NCBI RefSeq assembly: GCF_024713975.1
Contig: NC_091094.1
Location: forward strand, 25,940,501 to 26,004,500
Length of the DNA stretch: 64,000 nucleotides
Reading direction: 5' to 3'
Source of the DNA: Paralichthys olivaceus
Lineage: Eukaryota; Chordata; Actinopteri; Pleuronectiformes; Paralichthyidae
Shown here: piece after piece, positions 1 to 12,106 of the stretch
Layout of the letters: every line of letters begins with the position of its first letter
Numbering within the stretch: position 1 is the stretch's first letter
Notes under the pieces: model-generated
Told to the model about the DNA's origin: nothing
Database searches by the model: none
Seen by the model: the letters and a program-made list of their open reading frames with translations, nothing else
Program-made: the position numbers and the translations under genes

Positions 1-475
1 GAGGCAAACCACATCAGACCATTGCCTCTAGACTAAAATTTGAAATTGAAAAAGGTCAATACAGTCTGAATAAGAATTTTTCTCTCCACCTTTGAATGAA
101 TGTACAAATTTTAAATAAAAAGTGACTTACACGCAAATAAAGTTGGATTCAACTGATCTACTGTTGATTAATATAACATCCTTTTCACCCACCCAAAAGG
201 AATAGTTTTAGATTTTGGGACATCTGATCAGTTGCTGTCTCTGAGAGAGAGTTTGATGAGAAGATCAATACCACGCTCATGTCTCAACAAGTATGAAGCT
301 AAAGCCAGCAAACAATTAGTGTAGCTTAGCACAAAGACTTGACAGTGGAGCTTTCACTGTGAACATACTGAGTACTGTCTACCTTCCTCTTTAAATAAAT
401 GCTTCCAAAAATGTTGAACTATCTCTTCAACAAGACAGAAGTTCTTTATAAATAAACCCATTGTACATACATACC

Positions 476-519
476 TGTGTGTGTGTGTGTGTGTGTGTAT
501 GTTTGTGTGTGTGTGTGTG
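476..519. repeat. (TG)n microsatellite
   Basis: An imperfect TG dinucleotide run interrupted by a TATGTT segment. The adjoining stretch 1-475 has no supportable gene. Confidence 0.9.
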
Positions 520-732
520 AGAGTATTTACACATACACAGAGTAAGAATCCCTCCATCCATATATTATCTATGCCGCTTACTCTCTGTGGGTCATGGGAC
601 ATCCATAATTGTAAAGTAAATAACTATTTGTAAATAATTATCCTTCACCAGCCTTGCTTAAATAGTAGCAGTGAAACGAGCTGACACTCAACTCAAAGTT
701 TGAGGTATGTGAGAAACTATGAGCACTTGGGC

Positions 733-1108
733 TTTAAAGGTACAGTGTGTAGAATTTTGTGATACCTAGTGTTGAAGTTTCATGTTGCAGCTGAAGACCC
801 GTCAGCTCACCCTCTCCTTCCAAACATGAAGAAGAACCTGTGGTAGCTTCAGTTGTCATAAAAACTCAAAAGGTGTTTAGTTTGTTCAGTCTGGACTAAT
901 GTAAAAAACATGGCGGCCTCCATAGAGAGGGTCCCCTCAATGTAAATATAAAGTATTTAAATATAAAGGGTCTTTTCTGGGGTAAAGAAAACTACAATTC
1001 ATACAATTTAGATGAAACGAACTAGTGAAAACATCATGAGGATTATTCTACATTAAATTTCTGCCAATAGATCCCTTTCACCTAAATCTTACACACTGGA
1101 CCTTTAAA
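733..1108 (+). mobile_element. MITE copy A (TTAA-flanked, GGTCCAGTGTGTAAG-type ends)
   Basis: This is an essentially full-length copy of a short non-autonomous DNA transposon. Its left end reads TTTAAAGGTACAGTGTGTAG and its right end is the inverted counterpart CTTACACACTGGACCTTTAA. The interior carries a characteristic AACATGGCGG block. It is close to copy B at 20897-21261. It lies downstream of p3h1; the rest of 1-1669 shows no gene, only a TG microsatellite. Confidence 0.75.
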
Positions 1109-1303
1109 TGTTTCCATTTTAAAATCACAGGATTTCCTAAAGTTCACACCCTGAGTGTTTCTATCAGAGGTGGACCTGTGATGGTTTGTTAACTGAGCAG
1201 TGAGTTAATCAGTAGTGCTTCTACACTGCCACCCAGTGTCAAGCTCAGAGCATCGCAGGATATTTTTACTTCATAAAAACTCGCCACAATTTAGAAACAT
1301 CAC

Positions 1304-1309
1304 TTTAAT
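1304..1309 (-). terminator. Possible p3h1 poly(A) signal (ATTAAA)
   Basis: This is an ATTAAA variant on the minus strand about 360 bp after the p3h1 stop codon. No canonical AATAAA was seen between it and the stop. The assignment is tentative. Confidence 0.3.
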
Positions 1310-1669
1310 TTTGTTTGATTCACACAGTTGATTTGGGTTTGCTCAGCTCATATCAACCTCTTCCTGTTTCTCCCAGCTGTGGTTGGTTTCATAAAAGAAA
1401 ATAAAGAGGATTCAGGTTGAAAACTGAGATGACATGTCCCATCTGTAGAGAGAAAAAACTTTGGATGACAAACAAAGAAGGTCACATTAATTTGGGCACT
1501 TTTGAAGATTGTCAGCAAGAATATAAAAATACTCAAGTAATGATCCGAGTGACATCTGCAGTGGAACAGCAGCGTAACAGTTCATTTAAAGGCCGGTAAC
1601 ATTTTAGTAAGACCCACAGAGAAGACCTTAAAAACAGACATCACATTAACAGTCACAGGTGCTCTTACA

Positions 1670-4600
1670 TCACAGCTCTTCCTTGCCGTTCTGAGAGTCC
1701 AAGGCCGACGTGCCGGCAGCTTTAGCTTTTTTGGAGTCCTTCTTGGCGACAACCTTTACCGTCTTTTTTGCAGCTGGTTTAGTGTCTTTTTTGTCGGACT
1801 GCTTGGTTTGTGTTTTAACCGTCTGTTTCCCATCTTTTTTGGCTGCAGCTTTGCCTTTGTCTGTCTTCTTGTCCTTCACCTGCTCTCCAGCTTTAGCCTT
1901 TGCTTTCGGAGCAGCTTTGGCACCTGTTTTGCTGACTGGTTTCGTCTCTGGTTTGTCCTTCGGCGTGTCGGCTGGTTTGTCCTTTGGCGTGTCGGCTGGT
2001 TTGTCCACCGGTGTGTCGGCTGGTTTCTCAGCCTGTGCCTCGTCCTTCTTCTCCGCTGGTTTTTCCTTCAGCGTGTCGGCTGGTTTGTCCTTCAGCATGT
2101 CGGCTGGTTTGTCCATCGGTGTGTCGTCTGGTTTCTCGGCCTGTGCCTCATCCTTCTGCTCCGCTGGTTTGTCGTCTTGTTTTCCATCTGCTGTCTCCTG
2201 GGCAGCCTGTGCAGGAGGAGGCTCTGGTGTTGCGGGTTGGGGCTCTGAGCTGTCTGTCGTCTCCTTCCTGCTGAACTCGGCATTCAGAGGTGTGGAAAAC
2301 ATCTTCAGCAAATCCTGAGCTTGGATTCTCTCCTACAGAACCATTTGAAGAGAAACAGAACACACAATAACCCAGTTATTAATCAAAATACCAGAACCAG
2401 AGGCAAACACAAAAGATCTAATCAGACTATTTATAACACCTTCAACCTTCTGCTGACAATCAACAAATATTACCAGAAATTGTTTATTTTACAATTATAA
2501 GCCACAACATTTCAGTGAAGCAACCATGACCCATTGTGTTTGTTAAGATCAAAGGTTAAGACCATCAAACTGTGCAAATACAAAAGACTGATTTAGTTTG
2601 CATGTGTTACATTGTGAGGGATAAACGCTGGTTTGAGAATTTAACTCAAATGCAGCAGAGCAAGGCACAGGTTTTCCCATAGTGCTGACACTTCTTGACA
2701 AGAGACAAGAGAGGAGGAGTGAGTTGACCTGATGGCAGCAGGGGAAAAATGGGTGGGTTTTTAAATTTGTTTTTCCATATTTTCTTTTTAAATGGCACAC
2801 AATAGTCCATTGTGTCCTGCAACACTTTATTCTGATGATACGGTTTATAGACGCAGCAGCAGTCACGCTGTCAGATTGAATCCTACATTTCTGACACACT
2901 CAGGCTTTCTTTGGTCACAAAGCTCTAGACCAAGACACTGATCACTGTTGAGGAGTGACGGTCAACAATTTTGCAGCATTTCTCTCACTTTCAACCTCCA
3001 GCCCCAAATCACAGAGTGTAAATGGGCCTTCAGTTTAGCTACAGAGGCTACTTACAAAATAAAACACTCAGGGACTGTATGGAACTTTTGAGGTTAGCAG
3101 TGAGTCAGAGGAGCCGAGGGTATTGTAACATTTCTCTTTGGTGACGCAAAGTTGCAATGCTGCAGTCCAGCCATGTGTTTTTTTGATTATGGCGGACAGT
3201 CATATCTGGTGTAATAATAAAGATGTTGCATCATTTGACCTAATGTGAACTGGGCCTGTGAGCTGATTATATTTTTTCCCAATATTCAATGCTATGTTTT
3301 TGCTAATTCCACTCCACATGTGCTCACTGGCAGAAAATGTGAAAATAATGTTACATTAAGACGTAAAGATTTAACGAGGGCATGTCTGCATGCTTTGCCA
3401 CTTTTAGCTGTTAATGATAGACCAAATTGCACAAACAATTTTTGGAGAGGTTAAAAAACTTTGAGTTCTTTATTACATCCCTGGTAAATTTGAATTGGAG
3501 TTCACTGAAAATAACAAACACATAGATCCCAATTTCTCACTTTAAAAGTATAGATGGATAGAGATATTGTGTATGCTGTTGGTAAAGAATTTAACTGCAA
3601 AGTGAACCCCCCCCCCCCCCCAGTTATTATCCTGATGTTCGTCTGCAGAGAACGTTCGTACCTTTTCCTCGTGAGCAGGATCCAGGGTGAACCACAGCGC
3701 TACAGCACACCTCTGACCCTGCGTGACAGCTCTGACTCCGTGTGGGTTTTCTTTCCCTGCACCGAACGCAACCACACGTCCACACTGCGGGCGCACCTCA
3801 GCCTGGACATAAAGCCAATAAAACTTTAAATTTACAGCCTTTATTTACACATATTGTCATGTATTACAATGTAGTATTGAACACGGACTGTGGAAATAAC
3901 AGGTGAATATTTACCGTGACAGTTTTGGCGTCCAGCTCAGTGAAAATGAAGTCTCCTCCTTCAAAGTCATGGTTTAAATAAAGAATGGCACTGCGGGGGG
4001 GGGGGACATGAGGATGTTATGTGGGTGCTCATCATCGGGGCTGTCACGGTGTGTTTGGGTGCATGTGCTCACCTGTAGTCCCTGTGTGTGTATGCAGGAG
4101 GCTCCTTTATACACTCGTTGATCTCAGACACCAGCAGACAGTTGTCCACATGAACAGGGTGACTCAGGTCCTCACGCTCCTCCTGCTTCTCTGAATAACA
4201 AGAGCACAGAGAAACAAGTGAGACATTTCAGGTCATACTCAAACAACTACCTTCGTCTGCACTAATTCGTATTTTCTACATTGACAATGAATCTAATGAC
4301 TGTGTGTAATGTGAAATATGCTTACTGGCTTTGAACAAGACACACAGACAATTATCACCTGACTCCTCAGTTCTCGTCTGAGCTTTAAGGCACATTTCAG
4401 CTCTTTGTTTTAGTTTTAAAGCCAGAAGCATTCAGCTGCTAAAATACCAGATTATCTTCTCAGGGTTTGGTGCAAACTAATAACTAAAACATTATATACT
4501 GATGCTATATAAATGATATATGCTAACAAGGAGGTGTTGTGTTTTTCAGAGACCGAAACCACAGCGCAAACATCAACAGTCCTGCACTACAGGTGCAGCC

Positions 4601-6297
4601 TGTCGAGCACTGACCAATTTACTTTTACAAAAAAAATCTAAAAACATTTTATATCATAGGTATTATATTGTGTGAATTTAGGTCAAGCTGTATTTTTTTT
4701 AATATCACACTGTACACATATTACCGCCACATTCCAAAGAGTGTGCAATCATCATGATGAAAAAATGATAAAAGGTAAAGATAAGATAAAACTGTGGATA
4801 TGGAGTATAATTTCTCCTCTAATATTCCATACAGGGCTCAGTATCTTGCCCAAGGACACTTCAGAATGCAGATAAGGTTCTAACACAATTAACCTGCTGT
4901 TCTCTGAGTCAATAGTCACATGTTTCTTGTTGCTAATCGTTCCCTCAGGTCTTCTTCTGAGGGCTTGCTAAATATCCCAAAAATGAACTACAAAAGGTTT
5001 GGGGAAGCAGTTTTCTGTTGCTATGCACCAAAGGTTTGGAACTCCCACCACACATCAGACGAGCTACTTCAGATGATAGTTTTAAGAAACAACTCATGAC
5101 TTATTTCTATGATCTTGCGTTGTATTGTAATTGTATACTTTTTTTTGACACCATTGCCTTTATCTTCTACTTCTAGTTTTACCCATTTCCTGCTTTTATT
5201 AAATGTATTTGGGTGGGTGGTGCAGAATTAGGACAATTCTCATGTCGTGAGGAAAGATCTAACAGAAATGACTCATCATTTTAAGAATAACCACACAGAG
5301 CAGCAGCATACAGTGTTCTGACTGTCACACTCACCATTAATGGCAGAGCGACAGACCAAGTGGGAATAGGCGAAGTAGAGCGGAGTGTCAAGTTGGAAGT
5401 ACGATTCCATCACCTTCCTCACCCTCTCGCTCAGGTCGAAGAAGAGACGAGCACTGTTCAGAGGAACCTTCCCCTCCTGTCCGAGCTGCGGGAAGCAAAG
5501 AGGGTTTTTAAATTTACCAACAGTGACGTGGAGAAAGTGTGTCTGGGTTGCTGTTTTTCAATGACGTCAGGTTATGTTTAATGCTTCAGCAGCAGCAGAG
5601 CTACCGACCTTGACGGCGTTCAGGACGGTGACTCCCTGAAACATCTCACTGGGGGAGTGGGGGGAGGTGTGCCCCCTGTAGCCATCGCCTTTCAAAGCAG
5701 CAGCCTGGAAAATATTCAATATTCAACACTCATGGCATGATGCTTCAAAATAATGCAACAACTGACATTTAAAAATCATTTCCATAGGTTAAGAAAAGTC
5801 TACAATGGTTTTCTTTAACTGTATGGATGATATTTCCTTAAAGGGCCATACTAAAAAATGAGGTTGATAAGAGCAGAGATGTTTGCAAAAAAAGAACAAT
5901 GAGCTAAAAGAAGCTAAAATGCTCCACAGTGCTTCAGAGGTGACTCCTGTCGCATTAAGCATCATTTAATTCAAAGTTTATATAAAAATCCTGATCAGTG
6001 CATGGAAACTATTTCGGTTGATATCAATAATAATTAAGTTTAAAGACTGATGTTTGCTCCTGAGCGAAGGTTGTAGTTTTCTTTATCGACAGAGAATAAC
6101 AAACACTTTAAAACATTTTACAAATCAGAGGTAGATCAATCGTATGATATACTGTACCTAAGTATACCTTTAAGTATTATATATACATATGATATTACAG
6201 GAAGTGGTTTACAGCTAAATAGACAATTAAACTTGTTTGAGTTTGAGTTTTGATGTTTATCTGTTGAATATGTCACAAACATTCATATTTACACTTC

Positions 6298-6339
<42 letters not shown>

Positions 6340-9300
6340 GTATCTGTTTGATTGTTATCTGAAGATGGACCATAGAGTCCATTTAGTTGAGTACATAGAC
6401 GTACTTTTATACAAGGAAATACAGAAGTTACATCAGAAACCTCGTGTGGAAGCTCCACCCATGAAATGCAACAAATCAGCAAGCAGCCGACGCTGCACAC
6501 ACACCTAGTGTGGTCCAGGTGTAACAGTGCTCACTGCTAAATATTTAGTGTATTTCTAATATCATGATACAATGTCTTATATGTCTGCAGTGTTGCATGT
6601 TGGCCTGTCTGTCGTGTTACTATTTTGGTTGTTATAGGCTATAGCGACTTCATTCTAACAATAACTCACGTTGGAGAGGTGCTGCAGCTCCCTGCACTCT
6701 TCTTCATTGATCACTCCATCCAGAAGCGCCCGCTGTGTGCCGTTCAGCTGCTGGGACGTCATGGTTATCTTGATGCTATCGGACAGCACAGCGCCATCTA
6801 GAGGAGGTAGGTCACAGTCAAGAGTCATGCATGGTAAAAACTTCTGCAGGGGAGTAGTTCAAAATTCAGATGGAATTTGGTGGTTGACCTTCCTCCGGTG
6901 CAATAATCTTGGTCACATCTGAAGAATCCTTCTTCTTCTCCTCCACCAGAGTCTCAATCTCTTTCATCAGGTTTCCTATTTCCTCTGTGATCCTCGCCGC
7001 CGTCTCCCTGTCAGCCCTGCGACACACAAGGGGAGAGCCATGACATCACAATAACTGCAAAATTACAACTGACCCAGTGTTTGTTTCTTAAATCTTACTT
7101 TTGCTTGTCTCTCAGTTTCTTAGGCATGACATCTTCAGGTGTCCATGAGTCCTGAACACAGAGGGACAACAAAGTCACTGTATAATGTCCAATATCACAC
7201 TTTAAATTTCAGCACAGCATGAAATAAGTGATGGACAATAAAACTGATAAACTCACTCACTGGATCTACAAAGGTAATCCCAAATGCTTCATATCCAAAG
7301 TAGAGCAGCTCTTTCTCCAGTAAGGACTTCTGAATGTACTGTTTCACCACCTGAGGACAAAAATCAATTGGACTGTGAATACATCTGTTGAAAACTAGCA
7401 CAAAAACACCCCTGTATATAAATATGATATCACGTTGTCAAGGAAACCTCAGTTTATATTTAGTAAATGATGTATGCTGAGGTGGGTTGTCTGAGGTTGT
7501 TATCGTGTGATCAGAGGAATAAGCTTTAGGAGAAGCAATGGAGAGATGGGAGGAATCAACATGGTAAAGAAGAAACCTAACACGACACAAACGTGGCCTA
7601 CATGTTAACATCAACACTAGGGACTTGCACCAGGAGGAACAGCACGAGTGTCACTGATATTATAAACAATGAATCTTTTCTCTTTGTGTGTCCTCAGTGA
7701 CTTTATGTAAAGATAGACGATGCCTCTTCCTCCACATTTAACATAAGAGAAACCGAAATATTCTAAATAAGGAAGCTGCCATCTTGTTCTTAGCTGTCAT
7801 TCCTTTACATTTAAATATCTGTGACACGTCAAAATATCATAAAATATCTTCCTTGGATATATACTCAAATATTTTGACAGTGAAAACAAGTTGAAACATT
7901 GTCTTAACCTCCACATCGTCAGGAGTTGAAGTATAAACTGAAAACTGAACCACGGTCAGGGGGCAATATTGATAAGATCACAACACACAAAGAACTTCGG
8001 ACAATAATTCTATTGCTTATTATGCATAAAACCATAGCTTTAACCTTGAATATAAATATACTCTATATCACTGCAGCGTATACATTTATTCTCAGTCACA
8101 TTAGAATTTTGGTTGTTTGAAGTCTGGTTGTTTGGGAGTTGAGGTTCAACCTGCACATCATTTGTCATTGAATCTCCCTCCGGCTGTCTCCATTCCAAAT
8201 TATACTGTATAAATACAATAAAATATGGACACTCAGTGCCTGTAGGTGGTAAGAAATCTTAGTTATTGCTACTTAAAAAGGAGAAGCATACGTTTATGTG
8301 CTTTAGTTTCCCATCAGTGCTTTTTAATGTCTCTTCAGTGCCCTTGAGCACATTTGAGAGCTAATAGAGGCCATTATTCTTCCAGCACATGTTGTGTTGG
8401 GCTAATTAGCTGCTGATCAGTATGGATTAAGATTATATACACTCTTAGCACGCTGCTGTGGAGCAAAACCCCTGCTCCATATAACGTTGCATTAGAGGTA
8501 CCGTACCTGTCTGGCTGATATGGTTTCTGCCTTGTCCTCGCCCAACACAACAGAGTAATACGCCAGGTTCTGGTTCATCACCACGTCGCTGGGGTGGAAC
8601 AACAGGAAGGTCTTGGCACACTCTATGGCCTTCTCATACTTCTCACCTGGAGACAGGAGCAGGAGTTACTCTACAGAGGTACAATAGGTTTTTTGTTGAG
8701 GAAAAAGAAGATTTAAAAAGAAAAAATATTGGGTTTGTAAATAACAGGACCATTACAGTTTTCACTCATGTTCACTCTGCTGATTTCTCATGTAAAGATG
8801 AGTTAACTCACCAAATGAGTATCTCAGCCTGTGTAAGCAGTTGTTATATCTTTTCATCATAATCATAAAATGCGATCAGCTGCCACCACGGTCCACAATG
8901 TGGCCGCAGCCGGGATCCTGGATCTAAAAGCTTAAAACATTGATACACTTCTCCATTTATGTTATTTTGTTCGTGTGTTCTGTTTACACATCACATCGAT
9001 TATACTTCTGTCCGTCCTGGGACAGGGATCCCCGACTGAGACTCTCTCACGTTTCTGCATTTTCTTTCCATGTTAAAAGGCCATGGTCACATTCAGTGTC
9101 ACTGAATGAAGCCTGATGAAGAGACAGGGGAGACACTCACTGTTGTAGTAGGAGAACTGCAGGTAGTTGTACTGAGAGGCGAGGAAGTCCTCAAAGGGCT
9201 TGTCCCTGCCGGCGGTAGAGGCCAGCTCCACAGAGCAGTGCTGCTTACAGTTCAGTACCTGCATGTAGTGGTCTGACACACACACACATTCACATTTACA

Positions 9301-11601
9301 CAAAGACAAATTAGACGCCCAAGGATCAGCTTTCATACCAAATGTTTTCTGCGCAAAGATGCACTAAAGATGTAGAGTTTTTCACCAGTCATGGTCTGGA
9401 ACAGGTCGGCGCTGTACTCCATGTAGTTGTATCCATCGTAGTTGTAGGCTCCTTCGCACAGAGCTCTGCACTCCCTGTCGGCTGTGAAGTACTCGTCCAG
9501 GCCCACTTCAAAGTTTTCAGCCGCCAGACCAAAAGAGTCGTGGCTGTAGTAACTCTTTCCTACCAGGAACTTGGCCTGAGGAGAAAACGTTACAAGAACT
9601 ATGAGATTTAAACAGTTTTAGTCAGAATTTGTCAGGGTTCATTTGTATCAAGTTAGTCAGACAACGGTACAATATTCAGATCTAGTTCTCTTTATGTTAT
9701 TCACTCTGACAGCAGTAATCACACAAAAGCTAATTGTCTGGGTTATGTTTTGATTTTAAAAAACAATTCACCACATTTCTTTACAGCCATTATTCCCCAG
9801 GCTGAGATCTCCATCAAACTATCTCACAGCTTCCTGTAGTTGCAGCAACCACAGGTATTTGCGAACATTTTAAACGGATCACAACATGTCAACAGATTTC
9901 TGAGGTAAAATGAAAGGGAAAAAATGGAACAAACGTGTCCAACAAGGAGCCCACACTGTGCAGGAGGTCGAGAGGCATAAGAGGAGTTTGCTCTCACCAT
10001 GTGTGGTTTGGCCTCCAGGTCTTTGAAGTCCTCCTGCTGTACTCCTGCCATCATCCTGTAGTACTCCAGGTTCTGTCTCATCTCCATGTGGTCCGGGTTG
10101 GCCAGGAAGAAGGTGTTGGCTGCTGCTACTGCCTTGTCCAGCTTGTTGATCTGAAAAAGCACAAATGTTCATTTCATCCGCTCTAATTGCAGCTTTGTGA
10201 AAACACCTGGAAAAGAAACCAACAGCATCTAATTATCTTTTACGCAGCAGGGCAGTGTCCACGTCTGTGTGCCTCTCAAACAGCCTGTTTGTTTTCAGTA
10301 CGTTATTATAGAGATACTATGGCCATGAAGCAATTTGTGACCACGATAGCTTTTCCTATCAGGCGATATTGATTATTATCACGATAAATGTGATATCCTT
10401 AGAGAAACCAGACCGATATTAGACAGATACTTTTAACACATCTGACAGAACGTTCAACACAATCACTCTTGTGCATAAGCATCCTATTGACACATTTTAT
10501 TTTATATTATGTATTTATATTATTTTATCAGATTTATTATGCTATTAATATTCTATTATTTATATATGAAATATTGTTGAACTGTTGTTACATTGCTATC
10601 TAAAAACATATCTCCACAAACACATTAGATTGTGCAGCAGCTTTTTTCATTAATTTTGCTGCTTTCAAGTTCTGTCTGAGAGTCTGTATTTCCCAGTGAA
10701 TCCATGCAAGCTTATTATGAAAGCTGCAGAGAGAAGTGAACCTTACAACAATGTCTGTCTCACAGTCAAAGTCATCCACTTTTCCTCATATTTTACAGCC
10801 ACTCTATTGTGCCAACAAAGCAGTGCTGCAGTGAGTTTCCGCGGAGCACTTGAAAGCAGCACTTTAGGCCTTTAAACCTCTGGATCTCCACAGTCTACGT
10901 CCCCACGTCAGAAGAAGACTCCACCTTGAGACGTGGCATGGCAGTCTGGGTGCTGGGGGGGGTTGGGGTGTTTACAGACTCCAGCACCGACTCAAAAGTT
11001 TGAATGACATCTACAATGTGCTGAGTTTCTACTTCCCTGCATCTTTACTGTGCACATGCACCAAACAAATCATTTCCCTGCGCGGAGTGAGACACGATCC
11101 AACTTTCCTCGTGCAGCCCTCGGTGCATTTCGCTCTAACCTTGAAATAAGCGACTTGTAGGTAATTGTACGGAGTCCTCTTCTTGAACTCCAGCTCCACT
11201 TCTTCCCCGACGAGGTGAAAAGTGGGTGAGCCGAGCTTCTCTGACTCGCAGGAGTTCACACAGTCCGCCCGCTTCAGGATCTTCTGGAAGAAGCCCAGGT
11301 CCTCCACAGACCCGGCCCCGGGCACGGGCACTCCGAGGCCGGCCACAGGCTCGCCGAACGCGGTTTGGTTGGCGCAGCTGAGCCGACACGAAGCCTTCAC
11401 GTTGCGGACCGTAGCCTTGTTCTTGATCGCCTTCTCCATGTTCAGGATGACCGTCAGCCAGTCCCCGTTATTGTAGGCGTCCACGGCCGTGTCGAAGAGG
11501 ATATCATACGGCTCCAGAACCGAGGGGCTGCTGCGGTGGTTGTCCGGCGTGCACAGAGGCAGAATAAAGCTCAGACACATGAAGGAGTAGTGGAGCTCCA
11601 T
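1670..11601 (-). CDS. p3h1: Prolyl 3-hydroxylase 1 (leprecan), collagen-modifying ER enzyme
   Basis: The enzyme is a 2-oxoglutarate/Fe(II) dioxygenase that 3-hydroxylates prolines of procollagen in the ER, in a complex with CRTAP and cyclophilin B (family knowledge). Coding exons, 5' to 3': 11601-11140, 10150-9998, 9575-9386, 9272-9141, 8646-8507, 7350-7261, 7151-7099, 7016-6889, 6797-6670, 5704-5609, 5485-5335, 4190-4073, 3990-3915, 3802-3662, 2332-1670. All junctions are GT-AG and in phase, giving about 906 aa; human P3H1 is about 736. Visible features are a hydrophobic N-terminal signal, four CXXXC motifs of the leprecan repeats (residues about 72, 114, 241, 277), the catalytic H588-x-D590 and H660, and the 2OG-binding R670. 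The last exon encodes a lysine-rich repeated tail ending in KEEL, a KDEL-type ER retrieval signal. The tail explains the extra length. The head-to-head c1orf50 neighbour favours P3H1 over P3H2 or P3H3. Confidence 0.93.
1673..2272 (-). repeat. Coding minisatellite and lysine-rich tail of p3h1 last exon
   Basis: The final p3h1 exon contains a 24-bp coding repeat specifying variants of KPADTPKD. It is arranged in two 36-residue superunits, each beginning KPAExKDEAQAEKP. These are followed by an alanine/lysine-rich stretch that resembles a histone H1 C-terminal domain and then the terminal GKEEL. The reverse strand of the repeat is open in more than one frame, which produces long antisense shadow ORFs. 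Confidence 0.85.
3607..3621. repeat. Poly-C run in p3h1 intron 14
   Basis: Fifteen consecutive C on the plus strand (a G run in the transcript), about 40 nt downstream of the exon-14 donor. A second homopolymer, 11 G at 3995-4005, forms the all-C polypyrimidine tract of the exon-13 acceptor. Confidence 0.9.
4838..4876 (+). repeat. Fragment of dispersed fish repeat (CTTGCCCAAGGACACTTC)
   Basis: A short piece matching the fish repeat whose hallmark is CTTGCCCAAGGACACTTC. It is related to the pieces at 38214-38311 and 39805-39975 and lies in p3h1 intron 11 beside a LINE relic. Confidence 0.5.
4978..5200 (+). mobile_element. Relic LINE reverse-transcriptase C-terminus
   Basis: In p3h1 intron 11, on the strand opposite the gene, a short frame reads GEAVFCCYAPKVWNS and continues, after a frameshift, into sequence resembling the IRxxxSxxxFKKQLMTYFY ending. 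This is the typical C-terminal motif of fish Rex/L2/CR1-type LINE ORF2 proteins. The frame is broken and short, so this is a dead fragment. Family placement is from memory. Confidence 0.6.
6303..6333. repeat. (TA)n microsatellite in p3h1 intron 9
   Basis: About 15 TA units in the intron between p3h1 exons 9 and 10. The rest of that intron shows no gene. Confidence 0.9.
8845..9085 (+). mobile_element. Dispersed fish repeat, related to 22232-22790
   Basis: Located in p3h1 intron 4. It shares TCTCCATTTATG, CTTCTGTCC(G/A)TCCTGG, GGGATCCC and the following GTTTCTGCATTTT-type run with the copy in ap5b1 intron 1. The family is common in percomorph genomes in my memory, but I cannot name it. Confidence 0.55.
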
Positions 11602-11819
11602 GATGCTGGAGAGTCTGAGCTCTGCAGCGGACAGACAGGACCCACAGCCCGGTGCAGAGAGGGGGCCAGACTCACTTCTTCCTCCCTGCTGTAAGTGGTC
11701 TGGAGGTGGGGTTTGATCCCGAGGAACACCCCTTCAGCCCCCCCACACACAGTGTACCACTGCCTTATGAAACAGTAAGGAGTTTATATTGTGCACATCT
11801 AGTGTGACAATTGACTGTG

Positions 11820-12106
11820 AAATCTTATGAGACATTTTAAAGTGAGAGTTATGACAAACGTTTGCACCATTGCACCAAAACAGAAACATTTCCTTGTCTA
11901 TACACCAGATATCTATATATATATATTTGTACTTATTTTTACCTATTTAGCTTTTTTACATGTACATAGCTTTTGTTTTTGTCTTTGTTCTTGTCAATGT
12001 TTGTTAGTTTTTTAACAGTTTGTAAGAGAGCTAAGTAAAACCGGAGTTTAAAATCCTTGTGTGTTCACATACCTGGAAATAAAAGTGATTCTGATTCTGA
12101 TTCTAA
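11820..12106 (+). mobile_element. Retroposon 3' tail ending in GATTCT repeats
   Basis: The segment ends with AATAAAAGTGATTCTGATTC, matching the usual 3' end of a fish non-LTR element (ATTCCTTGTGTG...AATAAAGCTGATTCTGATT). Only the tail is seen; no coding part remains. The 5' boundary is uncertain. Confidence 0.5.

Noticed and set aside
1710-2318. Long plus-strand open frames opposite the p3h1 tail
   Set aside because: They are antisense shadows of the 24-bp coding repeat, which is open in several frames. They have no splice context or known domain.
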